From the NCBI RefSeq assembly GCF_024519725.1, contig NZ_JALJRK010000003.1, positions 1 to 64,000 of the forward strand: DNA of 64,000 bases, given 5' to 3'. A program made the translations under genes and the position numbers. Source of the stretch: Microvirga sp. Mcv34. GTDB lineage: Bacteria > Pseudomonadota > Alphaproteobacteria > Rhizobiales > Beijerinckiaceae. Shown here piece after piece: positions 27,819 to 33,593 of the stretch. The notes under the pieces are model-generated. The model ran no database searches. It worked only from the letters and a program-made list of their open reading frames with translations, and was not told the origin of the DNA. Numbering within the stretch: the stretch's first letter is position 1; the number at the start of each line of letters is the position of its first letter.

Positions 27819-27845
27819 AAAGGGCGGCTCGCTGAGCCGCCCTTT
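27819..27845. terminator. Bidirectional terminator between SDR and small membrane protein
   Basis: GGGCGGCTC, loop GCT, GAGCCGCCC, with A-rich sequence on the left and T-rich on the right, so it works in both directions. It serves the converging SDR (plus) and 67-residue membrane protein (minus) genes. Confidence 0.88.
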
Positions 27846-27867
27846 CCACAAATGCGATTGCGTTCGA

Positions 27868-28071
27868 TCAGCGCCTGCGGCGCACGCGAACCGGCACGAG
27901 ACTGGGCTCGGGCGTGGTCCATGCGACAAAAAGCATGAGCGCTGCAAGCGAACCGGCAATGAGGAAAAGTACTTCTGCGATTACGACCTGAGAAGCCATG
28001 CCAGTAATCGCCGCAAGGGCAGTAACAACGGCAAAGATACAAAATGCGCGAAGGGCAACTGAACGAGTCAT
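27868..28071 (-). CDS. Small two-helix membrane protein, stress-regulated
   Basis: A 67-residue protein that I cannot assign to a family. Two hydrophobic segments are clear, FCIFAVVTALAAITGMA (about 10-26) and VIAEVLFLIAGSLAALMLFV (about 30-49), followed by a short tail ending in VRVRRRR. The ATG at 28071 is preceded by GGGAGAG at good spacing, which rules out a longer start at 28164. An exact EcfG-type promoter lies 28-52 bp upstream. It is probably an inner-membrane stress protein; the function is unknown. Confidence 0.75.
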   Translation of the reverse strand: MTRSVALRAFCIFAVVTALAAITGMASQVVIAEVLFLIAGSLAALMLFVAWTTPEPSLVPVRVRRRR

Positions 28072-28098
28072 TGACCATCTCTCCCAAGTGATCTGGAA

Positions 28099-28123
28099 AA
28101 CGTACGGGCGTAAGGCGAGTTCC
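28099..28123 (-). promoter_or_regulatory. EcfG-type promoter for the 67-residue membrane protein
   Basis: On the minus strand GGAAC is at 28123-28119 and CGTT at 28102-28099, spacer 16. The -10 ends 28 bp before the ATG at 28071. Exact consensus match. Confidence 0.75.
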
Positions 28124-28191
28124 ATGCGAATAAAAGCCTGCAAGATTACTTTTGAATGGCCCATGAACGCAGTGGATCCTTTTGAAGGCGT

Positions 28192-28217
28192 GGAACCCTA
28201 CAGTCGCGCTTGGCGTT
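28192..28217 (+). promoter_or_regulatory. EcfG-type promoter for the DUF1328 gene
   Basis: GGAAC at 28192-28196 and CGTT at 28214-28217, spacer 17, about 50 bp before ATG 28268. Exact consensus match. Confidence 0.75.
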
Positions 28218-28267
28218 GTTTGAACATAATCGGCTTGACGTCGATCATCATTTAGCGAGGTAACACC

Positions 28268-28441
28268 ATGCTCGGTTGGGCAGTCACTTTCCTGATTATC
28301 GCTCTCGTTGCGGCTCTCTTCGGCTTCGGCGGCATCGCCGGCACGGCCGTCGAGATCGCGAAGCTGATCTTCTTCGTTGCGATCGTCCTCTTCGCCATCT
28401 CGGCCGTGATCGGCCTGCTGCGCGGACGAAGCCCCATGTGA
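28268..28441 (+). CDS. DUF1328 small membrane protein
   Basis: A 57-residue membrane protein of the DUF1328/YtjA family. It starts [20 protein letters not shown], has a middle [19 protein letters not shown] segment and ends with GLLRGRSPM. Members are tiny two-helix inner-membrane proteins, often stress-induced in proteobacteria, with no defined activity. GAGG lies 8 bp before the ATG. An EcfG-type promoter precedes it and a terminator follows, so it is a single-gene unit. Confidence 0.9.
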   Translation: MLGWAVTFLIIALVAALFGFGGIAGTAVEIAKLIFFVAIVLFAISAVIGLLRGRSPM

Positions 28442-28465
28442 TGCCCACAAGGCATCCAGGATCAG

Positions 28466-28496
28466 GACGCCGCCTCGCAAGGGCGGCGTTCTCTTT
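28466..28496 (+). terminator. Intrinsic terminator after DUF1328 gene
   Basis: GACGCCGCC, loop TCGCAA, GGGCGGCGTT, then CTCTTTT. It lies 24 bp after the DUF1328 stop and separates it from the convergent ecfG. Confidence 0.85.
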
Positions 28497-28534
28497 TGTG
28501 GGGTGTGATGCTGAGAATGGGCGAGGGGGGATGT

Positions 28535-29080
28535 TCAGCCCTGCAGGGCGGCGCGGGTCATGCTGTCCGGCCCCAGATCCTCGATGTCCTCGACGTTGAG
28601 CAGGGAGGCGAGACGGAAGCGGGCGCGGTTCACACGGCTCTTGATGGTGCCGACCGCACAGCCGCAGATATGTGCCGCTTCCTCATAGGAAAAGCCGGAC
28701 GCCCCGACGAGGAGCAGCGCTTCCCTTTGATCGGACGGCAGCTTGGCGAGCGCGCTGCGGAAGTCCTCGAAGTCCAGGTGCGAGCCCTGATCCGGCTGCA
28801 CCTTCAGGCGCCCCGCATAAGACCCGTCCGGATCCTCCACCTCGCGCCGCCGCTTGCGGTATTCGGAATGGAAGAGATTGCGCAGGATCGTGAACAGCCA
28901 GGCGTTCAGGTTCGTGCCCGGTTCGAACCGGTGCAGATTGGCCAGAGCCCGGAGGAGGGTGTCCTGAACGAGGTCGTCCGCCCTGTCGACCTGACCCGAG
29001 AGCGATATGGCGAAGGCGCGGAGGCTGGGAACCGCCGCGAGAAGTGCTTCCCGAAGCTCCGGATCGGGTTCCGGGGTCAT
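28535..29080 (-). CDS. ecfG: General stress response ECF sigma factor
   Basis: A 181-residue ECF sigma factor of the EcfG type, which directs RNA polymerase to GGAAC/CGTT promoters during stress. Region 2 shows DDLVQDTLLRALANLHRFE (about 35-53) and NAWLFTILRN; region 4 shows LPSDQREALLLVGASGFSYE and GTIKSRVNRARFRL. The ATG overlaps the stop of nepR by four bases (ATGA), so the two are translationally coupled. NepR binds and silences it until phosphorylated PhyR takes NepR away. The locus arrangement makes the identification secure. Confidence 0.95.
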   Translation of the reverse strand: MTPEPDPELREALLAAVPSLRAFAISLSGQVDRADDLVQDTLLRALANLHRFEPGTNLNAWLFTILRNLFHSEYRKRRREVEDPDGSYAGRLKVQPDQGSHLDFEDFRSALAKLPSDQREALLLVGASGFSYEEAAHICGCAVGTIKSRVNRARFRLASLLNVEDIEDLGPDSMTRAALQG

Positions 29081-29301
29081 TGAGACCCTTCCTTCGCCCC
29101 GTTCTTCTTGTCCAGCTGCTCGAGCAGATCCCTGAAACGATCGGGAACGGGCTGCTGCATGAGTTCGTCGTACATGGCGCGGAGCTGGTCGCCGATGCGT
29201 TTTTGACTGCCGCTATCGAGCTTGGGATCGGTTGCAAGCTTATCGTTCACGGACGCCTCCAAGGTAGTCCGCGCAAGCTTGTTCCCCTTATCAACCGTCA
29301 T
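29077..29301 (-). CDS. nepR: Anti-sigma factor NepR
   Basis: A 74-residue protein with the NepR core (IGDQLRAMYDELMQQPVPDR, about 36-55, then FRDLLEQLD), flanked by charged, probably disordered ends. It holds EcfG inactive and is itself captured by the sigma-like domain of PhyR-P. ATG 29301 follows AAGGGGAC. It is the first gene of a two-gene operon with ecfG and is divergent from phyR. Its own EcfG-type promoter implies autoregulation, as known for this system in other Alphaproteobacteria. Confidence 0.95.
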   Translation of the reverse strand: MTVDKGNKLARTTLEASVNDKLATDPKLDSGSQKRIGDQLRAMYDELMQQPVPDRFRDLLEQLDKKNGAKEGSQ

Positions 29302-29379
29302 CTTCGTCCCCTTGCCGCCCTCTATCTTTCAGAGGGATGGCCAACCTTGGCAATATCCATATATTAGTTTTCGAGCAAT

Positions 29380-29404
29380 AACGCTGGTTGCTGCACCCGG
29401 TTCC
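29380..29404 (-). promoter_or_regulatory. EcfG-type promoter for nepR-ecfG
   Basis: On the minus strand GGAAC is at 29404-29400 and CGTT at 29383-29380, spacer 16, about 78 bp before nepR. Exact consensus match. Its -35 is only 6 bp from the -35 of the divergent phyR promoter. Confidence 0.85.
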
Positions 29405-29410
29405 ATCCAT

Positions 29411-29435
29411 GGAACTTTCGCAGCTTTGCCACGTT
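29411..29435 (+). promoter_or_regulatory. EcfG-type promoter for phyR
   Basis: GGAAC at 29411-29415 and CGTT at 29432-29435, spacer 16, 49 bp before ATG 29485. Exact consensus match, back to back with the nepR promoter. Confidence 0.88.
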
Positions 29436-29484
29436 GAATGGACCGTCGGTACAACGAGTCAAAAGCACAGTTAAGGGGAAGCGA

Positions 29485-30291
29485 ATGTCGACAGCGCAGC
29501 TTGTCGTCCAGCACTTACCATATCTTCGCCGCTACGCACGCGCTCTCACAGGCAGCCAGATGGCTGGAGACGCCTATGTGGCCGCCACCCTGGAGACCCT
29601 CGTCAGCGAGCCCGAGACCATCGGTCCTTCCGGGAACGTCAAGGTGGAGCTCTTCCAGGTCTTCACGCGCATCTGGAATTCTCTGTCGGTGAATGGACGC
29701 AGCGAGCAGATCCAGCGCGATCTGCCGGCGGAGGTCCGTCTCGGACAGATCACCCCGCTTCCCCGTCAGGCGTTCCTCCTGTCCTGCCTCGAAGGCTTCG
29801 GAGAGGAAGAGGTCGGCCAGATCCTCGACGTGGACACGAAAACCGTTCGTGATCTCGTCGACGAAGCGGGCCGGGAACTGGCGGCCGATATGGCCACGGA
29901 CATCCTCATCATCGAGGACGAGCCGCTCATCGCCATGGATCTCGAAGCGCTGGTCGAAGGCCTCGGCCACAACGTGACGGGCGTCGCCCGCACGCGCACC
30001 GAAGCCGTCAAGCTCGCCTCGGCCAAGCAGCCGGGCCTGATCCTGGCCGATATCCAGCTGGCGGACGGCAGCTCCGGCCTCGACGCGGTCAACGACCTCC
30101 TCAAGGCTTTCGAGGTCCCGGTGATCTTCATCACGGCTTATCCCGAGCGCTTCCTGACCGGCGAGCGCCCCGAGCCGGCCTTCCTGATCGCCAAGCCGTT
30201 CCAGCCCGCGAACGTCTCGGCCGTCATCAGCCAAGCCCTGTTCTTCCAGCAGAGCGCCCGCCGCCGCGAGCCCCGCGCCGCAACGGCTTAA
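29485..30291 (+). CDS. phyR: Stress response regulator PhyR (sigma-like domain plus receiver)
   Basis: A 268-residue anti-anti-sigma factor. Residues about 1-125 mimic an ECF sigma factor (HLPYLRRYARALTGSQ; LPRQAFLLSCLEGFGEEEVG). Residues about 140-255 form a receiver domain: DILIIEDEPLIAMDLEALVE, LILADIQLADGSSGLDAV with the phosphorylated Asp near 190, FITAYPERF and LIAKPFQP. Phosphorylated PhyR binds NepR and frees EcfG. ATG 29485 follows AAGGGGAAG; a longer frame from 29434 would overlap the promoter. No PhyR-type histidine kinase gene is adjacent, unlike in many relatives. Confidence 0.96.
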   Translation: MSTAQLVVQHLPYLRRYARALTGSQMAGDAYVAATLETLVSEPETIGPSGNVKVELFQVFTRIWNSLSVNGRSEQIQRDLPAEVRLGQITPLPRQAFLLSCLEGFGEEEVGQILDVDTKTVRDLVDEAGRELAADMATDILIIEDEPLIAMDLEALVEGLGHNVTGVARTRTEAVKLASAKQPGLILADIQLADGSSGLDAVNDLLKAFEVPVIFITAYPERFLTGERPEPAFLIAKPFQPANVSAVISQALFFQQSARRREPRAATA

Positions 30292-30320
30292 TCCCAAGGC
30301 ACACTGGATTACCAAGTAAT

Positions 30321-30350
30321 AGCCCGGCCTCTGGCCGGGCTTTTCTTTTA
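30321..30350 (+). terminator. Intrinsic terminator after phyR
   Basis: AGCCCGGCC, loop TCT, GGCCGGGCT, then TTTCTTTT. It lies 30 bp after the phyR stop. Confidence 0.93.
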
Positions 30351-30368
30351 TGATGATTGTATTGGGCA

Positions 30369-30450
30369 CAAAAAAGACGGGCTTGAAAGCCCGTCTAAGG
30401 TGCCGGCCAATGCACAAGGGGAATGCGGGGAGGACCAGGAGGCCGGTGCT
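30369..30450 (-). ncRNA. Predicted EcfG-dependent small RNA, GsrN-like (copy 1)
   Basis: No gene is encoded here, yet a minus-strand EcfG-type promoter (30456-30481) fires into it and a strong intrinsic terminator closes it: a 10-bp stem (30396-30387 with 30384-30375) followed by six U. The predicted RNA is about 80 nt. A 5' hairpin pairs CCGGCC (30446-30441) with GGCCGG (30408-30403) and presents a 32-nt loop with UCCUGGUCCUCCCC and UUCCCCUU, suited to pairing with Shine-Dalgarno sequences. This is the architecture of GsrN, the EcfG-controlled RNA of Caulobacter, reported near stress-regulator genes. Identity with GsrN is inference. Confidence 0.65.
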
Positions 30451-30455
30451 TAAAG

Positions 30456-30481
30456 AACGCCCTATCGAAAACAAAGGTTCC
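30456..30481 (-). promoter_or_regulatory. EcfG-type promoter for small RNA 1
   Basis: On the minus strand GGAAC is at 30481-30477 and CGTT at 30459-30456, spacer 17. The expected start is at about 30449-30450. No protein gene follows before the terminator. Confidence 0.72.
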
Positions 30482-30527
30482 CAGCTTTTCCCCTCCTTTT
30501 TATTCTTCACTCCTTCGATCGGTGACA

Positions 30528-30552
30528 GGAACATCAAAGATATGGTCGCGTT
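30528..30552 (+). promoter_or_regulatory. EcfG-type promoter for the secreted 171-residue protein
   Basis: GGAAC at 30528-30532 and CGTT at 30549-30552, spacer 16, 41 bp before ATG 30594. Exact consensus match. Confidence 0.78.
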
Positions 30553-30593
30553 ATTTTTTCGAATTGTTGAGCTGGGATAGCAGGGAGATAGGA

Positions 30594-31109
30594 ATGTTCC
30601 GCACACCTGTGGCTTTAGTCGGATTGGCTGGGGCTTTCTTCGTGGCCGGAAGCTTCGCCCCCGCGTCCTTCAACATGTCCCCTCTGGTTCAATCCGAGGC
30701 CTTGGCCCTGTCCGGGGGTGTGCTGGCGAAGGGAGATCGAATCGCCGCGCCAGTCTCGGCAAGCGAGCAAACCGCCGTCTCCATTGTGGAACTGGTCGGC
30801 GTGTCCAATGCGGCCGTGATCCTGCGCGACCAGAATGGAAAGGTTCTCTACAAGTCTGATCCCCGCACGGGGATCACGACCTTTGCCAGGGACACGGCGC
30901 TTCCCGTGCTGACCGTGAAGGACGAGACGGGCGGTTCCGTGGCGCAGCATCCCGTCCGCCGTCGCGAGGGCAACGACACCCCGCAGGAGCAGAAGCCCAA
31001 GAGCCGCAATCCCGTCGGCTGCCTGGGCGATGTCAGCCCCCTCGCCAAGGCAAGCTCCAACCGGATGCCGAGCCTCTGCCTGGCGCTGCTGGAACAATCG
31101 CTGTCCTGA
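30594..31109 (+). CDS. Exported protein of unknown function, stress-regulated
   Basis: A 171-residue protein with no family I recognise. Residues 1-24 form a likely signal peptide (MFRTPVALVGLAGAFFVAGS, then FAPA). The mature part has a segment VVGVSNAAVILRDQ-like in character (IVELVGVSNAAVILRDQNG) at about 65-83 that resembles periplasmic trypsin-inhibitor-like or pilus-associated sheets, and a Pro/Lys/Arg-rich linker before a C-terminal part with two cysteines (VGCLGDVSP and PSLCLALLEQ) that may form a disulfide. AGGGAG lies before the ATG. The exact EcfG-type promoter places it in the stress regulon. A periplasmic role is inferred. Confidence 0.75.
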   Translation: MFRTPVALVGLAGAFFVAGSFAPASFNMSPLVQSEALALSGGVLAKGDRIAAPVSASEQTAVSIVELVGVSNAAVILRDQNGKVLYKSDPRTGITTFARDTALPVLTVKDETGGSVAQHPVRRREGNDTPQEQKPKSRNPVGCLGDVSPLAKASSNRMPSLCLALLEQSLS

Positions 31110-31426
31110 TTCCCGCATCATGATCCGCCACGGCGCGAAGGGGCATGCCAGCCTTCGCATGTTCGCGGCAATCTTTGAGCCCGATTCAGCGCATTCTTCT
31201 CCGCGCAGCGTACCGGCTTGAGCACTCGCCCGATCTTCGTTTATCCATCCTTGCTCTCATGGAACAAACTTTCCTCCAACCCAGTTGCCAGTATCGGCGT
31301 CTTAGCTGCTGAAATTCTATATTGAGCAGCGTTGAAGAGGGTGGACTTGGAGAGTGAACAAGTATTCATTCTGATTATTTGAATTTAGCTGCTCGATAAC
31401 ATTCTTTTGATCGACCGATTATATTG
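31110..31426. other. Intergenic region, no gene seen
   Basis: Between the exported protein and the promoter of the PRC-barrel gene no supported frame exists. A weak EcfG-like pair (GGAAC at 31261, AGTT 17 bp later) has no gene downstream. A small imperfect hairpin with GCTGCT/AGCAGC arms lies near 31305-31330. No terminator with a U tract was seen. Confidence 0.4.
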
Positions 31427-31451
31427 GGAACGGTCATTAAAGACGTGCGTT
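31427..31451 (+). promoter_or_regulatory. EcfG-type promoter for the PRC-barrel gene
   Basis: GGAAC at 31427-31431 and CGTT at 31448-31451, spacer 16, 61 bp before ATG 31513. Exact consensus match. Confidence 0.78.
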
Positions 31452-31512
31452 ACACCCCAGAGCACCTCGGTGCACAACGCGATTCTCAATGCAACATCAG
31501 GAGAATAAAACA

Positions 31513-32301
31513 ATGCTGAAGAAGCATATGGCAGCTTGTCTCGTCGTGACGGCTTTCGCGGCTGCACCCGCCCTCGCGCAGACCTCGACCTCTCCGTCGG
31601 CTCCGACCGACCGTCCGGCCGCGACGGGTTCCGGCACGACCGGCACCGGCTCGTCGGCCATGCAGCCGGGTTCGGCCGGCTCGTCCACCATGGGTCAATC
31701 TTCAGGCCAGTCCCCGACCACGATGGGCCAGAACAAATCGACCACGATGGGCCAGAACAGCGCCTCCGCCGGCCAGTTCATGACGCAGATGCAGGCCAAC
31801 CAGATCATGGCGTCCGATCTGATCGGAACGCGCGTGGTCAGCGCCAACAATGAATCCATCGGCGACGTCAATGACGTGATCCTTGATCGCAACGGCCAGG
31901 TGATGGCTGCGGTCGTCGGCGTGGGTGGCTTCCTCGGCATCGGTGAGAAGAATGTCGCCGTTCCGTTCGACTCGCTCGAATTCATGAGCGCCCAGCAGGC
32001 CCAGGCCCTGGACAGCAGCAACAACGGCAACAACGTGAGCGCCACCGGCTCGACTGCGACCGGCAACACGGCCGCGACCGGCACCGGCTCCGCCGCTTCG
32101 ACCAACACGGCCGCAACCGCGTCCTCGAGCGACCAGAACCAGCCCGAGCGCGTCGTCCTTCGCATGACGAAGGCCGAGCTCCAGGCTGCTCCGACCTTCG
32201 ACAAGAAGGGCAACGCCGACGCCAACCGCTCGACCACCGGCACCACCGGTGCGGCCGGGACGAGTGGCGCGACGGGCAACACCACCGCTCCGAAGCAGTA
32301 A
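31513..32301 (+). CDS. Exported PRC-barrel domain protein
   Basis: A 262-residue exported protein. A signal peptide (MLKKHMAACLVVTAFAAAPA, cleavage after ALA) is followed by a low-complexity Ser/Thr/Gly region with TTMGQ repeats. A PRC-barrel domain spans about 95-160 (SDLIGTRVVSANNESIGDVN, DVILDRNGQVMAAVVGVGGF), and a second Thr/Ala/Gly-rich tail closes it. PRC-barrel proteins of this sort are common periplasmic or envelope proteins induced by stress in Rhizobiales; the molecular role is not established. ATG 31513 follows CAGGAG; an upstream in-frame ATG at 31489 is unlikely. EcfG-type promoter and terminator frame it as a single unit. Confidence 0.85.
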   Translation: MLKKHMAACLVVTAFAAAPALAQTSTSPSAPTDRPAATGSGTTGTGSSAMQPGSAGSSTMGQSSGQSPTTMGQNKSTTMGQNSASAGQFMTQMQANQIMASDLIGTRVVSANNESIGDVNDVILDRNGQVMAAVVGVGGFLGIGEKNVAVPFDSLEFMSAQQAQALDSSNNGNNVSATGSTATGNTAATGTGSAASTNTAATASSSDQNQPERVVLRMTKAELQAAPTFDKKGNADANRSTTGTTGAAGTSGATGNTTAPKQ

Positions 32302-32327
32302 GCGAAACGCCGGGTCCTCCCGAAAAC

Positions 32328-32356
32328 GGCGCCTGGGGAAACCCAGGCGCCTTTTT
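32328..32356 (+). terminator. Intrinsic terminator after the PRC-barrel gene
   Basis: GGCGCCTGGG, loop GAAA, CCCAGGCGCC, then TTTTT. It lies 26 bp after the stop. Confidence 0.95.
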
Positions 32357-32388
32357 AGCTTTGAGCAAGGGTAGCGCGATGGTGCGCC

Positions 32389-32460
32389 CAAAACAAAAGG
32401 CGCAGCCGGATGAGCTGCGCCCTGAAGGTGCCGGTCCAAGGGGGCATTCGGACCAGTTGG
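32389..32460 (-). ncRNA. Predicted EcfG-dependent small RNA, GsrN-like (copy 2)
   Basis: A protein-free stretch lies between a minus-strand EcfG-type promoter (32467-32491) and a minus-strand intrinsic terminator (stem 32421-32415 with 32405-32399, then UUUUGUUUU). The RNA would be about 72 nt. A 5' hairpin pairs GGUCC (32454-32450) with GGACC (32437-32433) around a loop GAAUGCCCCCUU. Just before the terminator it carries CCGGCACCUU (32434-32425), identical to ten bases at the same place in the first predicted RNA. The two are probably paralogues. No open frame with a ribosome site is present. Prediction only. Confidence 0.62.
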
Positions 32461-32466
32461 AGTCAA

Positions 32467-32491
32467 AACGCCGGATATGCGCCAAGGTTCC
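32467..32491 (-). promoter_or_regulatory. EcfG-type promoter for small RNA 2
   Basis: On the minus strand GGAAC is at 32491-32487 and CGTT at 32470-32467, spacer 16. Expected start at about 32460. Exact consensus match. Confidence 0.72.
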
Positions 32492-32544
32492 GGAAAATGT
32501 TCATGCGCCATCGTTCGGGATCGGCCCGACTTTTTGCCGCACGA

Positions 32545-32569
32545 GGAACTGGGAATAGGCGCATACGTT
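32545..32569 (+). promoter_or_regulatory. EcfG-type promoter for a two-gene operon of unknown function
   Basis: GGAAC at 32545-32549 and CGTT at 32566-32569, spacer 16, 85 bp before ATG 32655. Exact consensus match. Confidence 0.75.
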
Positions 32570-32654
32570 GCCGTTTCGAGCGCATGAACATCGGTCCTGT
32601 CTGGGATCGGACGGATGCCCAATCCGAACGACGCGCTCGGCGGAGGAAACAACA

Positions 32655-32891
32655 ATGACGGCGACGAATGAACTGGACGCGGTGCTCTGCCAGGAAGAGC
32701 TGCCGGACGAGTTTTCGCGGCTCACATCGAGTTCGCCTCCGAGGGATCGGCCCTCGGTGGCCTCCATGCTCAGCGGCATCATTCCGATGTACGCGCAGGA
32801 CGAGGTGACCTGCCCCCTGCTGCTGCGGCGGCATCTGCTGGTTCCCGCCCTGCCTCATGTGGTGCCGACGGCAAGCACCCCGCGCATCTAA
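32655..32891 (+). CDS. Small protein of unknown function, stress-regulated
   Basis: A 78-residue soluble protein with no family I recognise. It begins MTATNELDAVLCQEELPDEF, has a Ser/Pro/Arg-rich middle and ends with RRHLLVPALPHVVPTAS. The ATG at 32655 has a textbook GGAGGAA Shine-Dalgarno, which argues that it is really translated; a longer frame from 32568 would start inside the promoter. It is 11 bp upstream of the next gene, so both are in one operon behind an exact EcfG-type promoter. Confidence 0.7.
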   Translation: MTATNELDAVLCQEELPDEFSRLTSSSPPRDRPSVASMLSGIIPMYAQDEVTCPLLLRRHLLVPALPHVVPTASTPRI

Positions 32892-32902
32892 GGTTAGTGT
32901 TG

Positions 32903-33451
32903 ATGGTTGACGCATTCTCCTCTTCTGCAGCTTCCGGATCGGTCGCCTTCCTGCTCCATCCGAGCATGGTTCCGGTGATCGATGTGTTCCGGTCGCTGAG
33001 CAGTCTCGAGGATCAATACGATCTGGCTCTTCTCGACGGGCCGGAGCAGGGGCTCTCGGCCTTCACGCGGCCCGAGACCGCCAAGGCCATCGTGTCCGAT
33101 GCCTTGCTGCTCGCCTTTTCGATGACAAGGCAACGGGGCAGGCCGTTCCTGCATCGTCCTGTCGGCTCGCGGCATGGAAGCGTGGAGGAATACTGCCTGC
33201 TGACGCTGATCGGCTCGTCGCGCAGCGACCCGTCGGAGATTGCCCAGGAGGCTGCCGCGCTGCTGGATATCGCCTCGCGCGATTTCATGGTGTCCCTCGC
33301 TGGGGAAATCGTTCGCCAGATGGATCTCGGGACGCTCGTCTTCGAGCGCCCGAGCCTGCCCGAATTCAGGGCGTTGATGGGATACGGCCCCTCCGAGGAA
33401 GTGCTCATCGAATCGATGGTGGACAAGGCGGAGTTCAACTTCCGGAAATAG
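32903..33451 (+). CDS. Hypothetical protein, second gene of stress operon
   Basis: A 182-residue cytoplasmic protein, largely alpha-helical in appearance, with no family I can name. Recognisable stretches are FLLHPSMVPVIDVFRSLSSL (about 17-36), PETAKAIVSDALLLAFSMTR and a C-terminal VLIESMVDKAEFNFRK. The ATG 32903 with AAGG upstream is preferred over GTG 32897. It follows the 78-residue gene by 11 bp. Being in the EcfG-type operon suggests a role in stress survival or its regulation; no catalytic motif is seen. Confidence 0.7.
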   Translation: MVDAFSSSAASGSVAFLLHPSMVPVIDVFRSLSSLEDQYDLALLDGPEQGLSAFTRPETAKAIVSDALLLAFSMTRQRGRPFLHRPVGSRHGSVEEYCLLTLIGSSRSDPSEIAQEAAALLDIASRDFMVSLAGEIVRQMDLGTLVFERPSLPEFRALMGYGPSEEVLIESMVDKAEFNFRK

Positions 33452-33593
33452 CGGTCCGACAGGATCGGAATGCATGTCTTGCCTGTGAAATCCTGATGGG
33501 CCCGGCTGTTCAGCCGCTCTTCCTGCTGTCACGATACAAAACGTCGTCACCTCTCAACCAGGGACATGGGATGCGTATCGTCGGACCCTTAGC

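Noticed and set aside
30321..30396. Single long double-hairpin terminator of phyR
   Set aside because: The second hairpin has its U tract on the minus strand and a minus-strand promoter behind it, so it is better read as the terminator of a separate minus-strand RNA.
31261..31286. GGAAC-N17-AGTT as a further EcfG promoter
   Set aside because: The -10 box is off consensus and no gene or terminator-closed RNA lies downstream.
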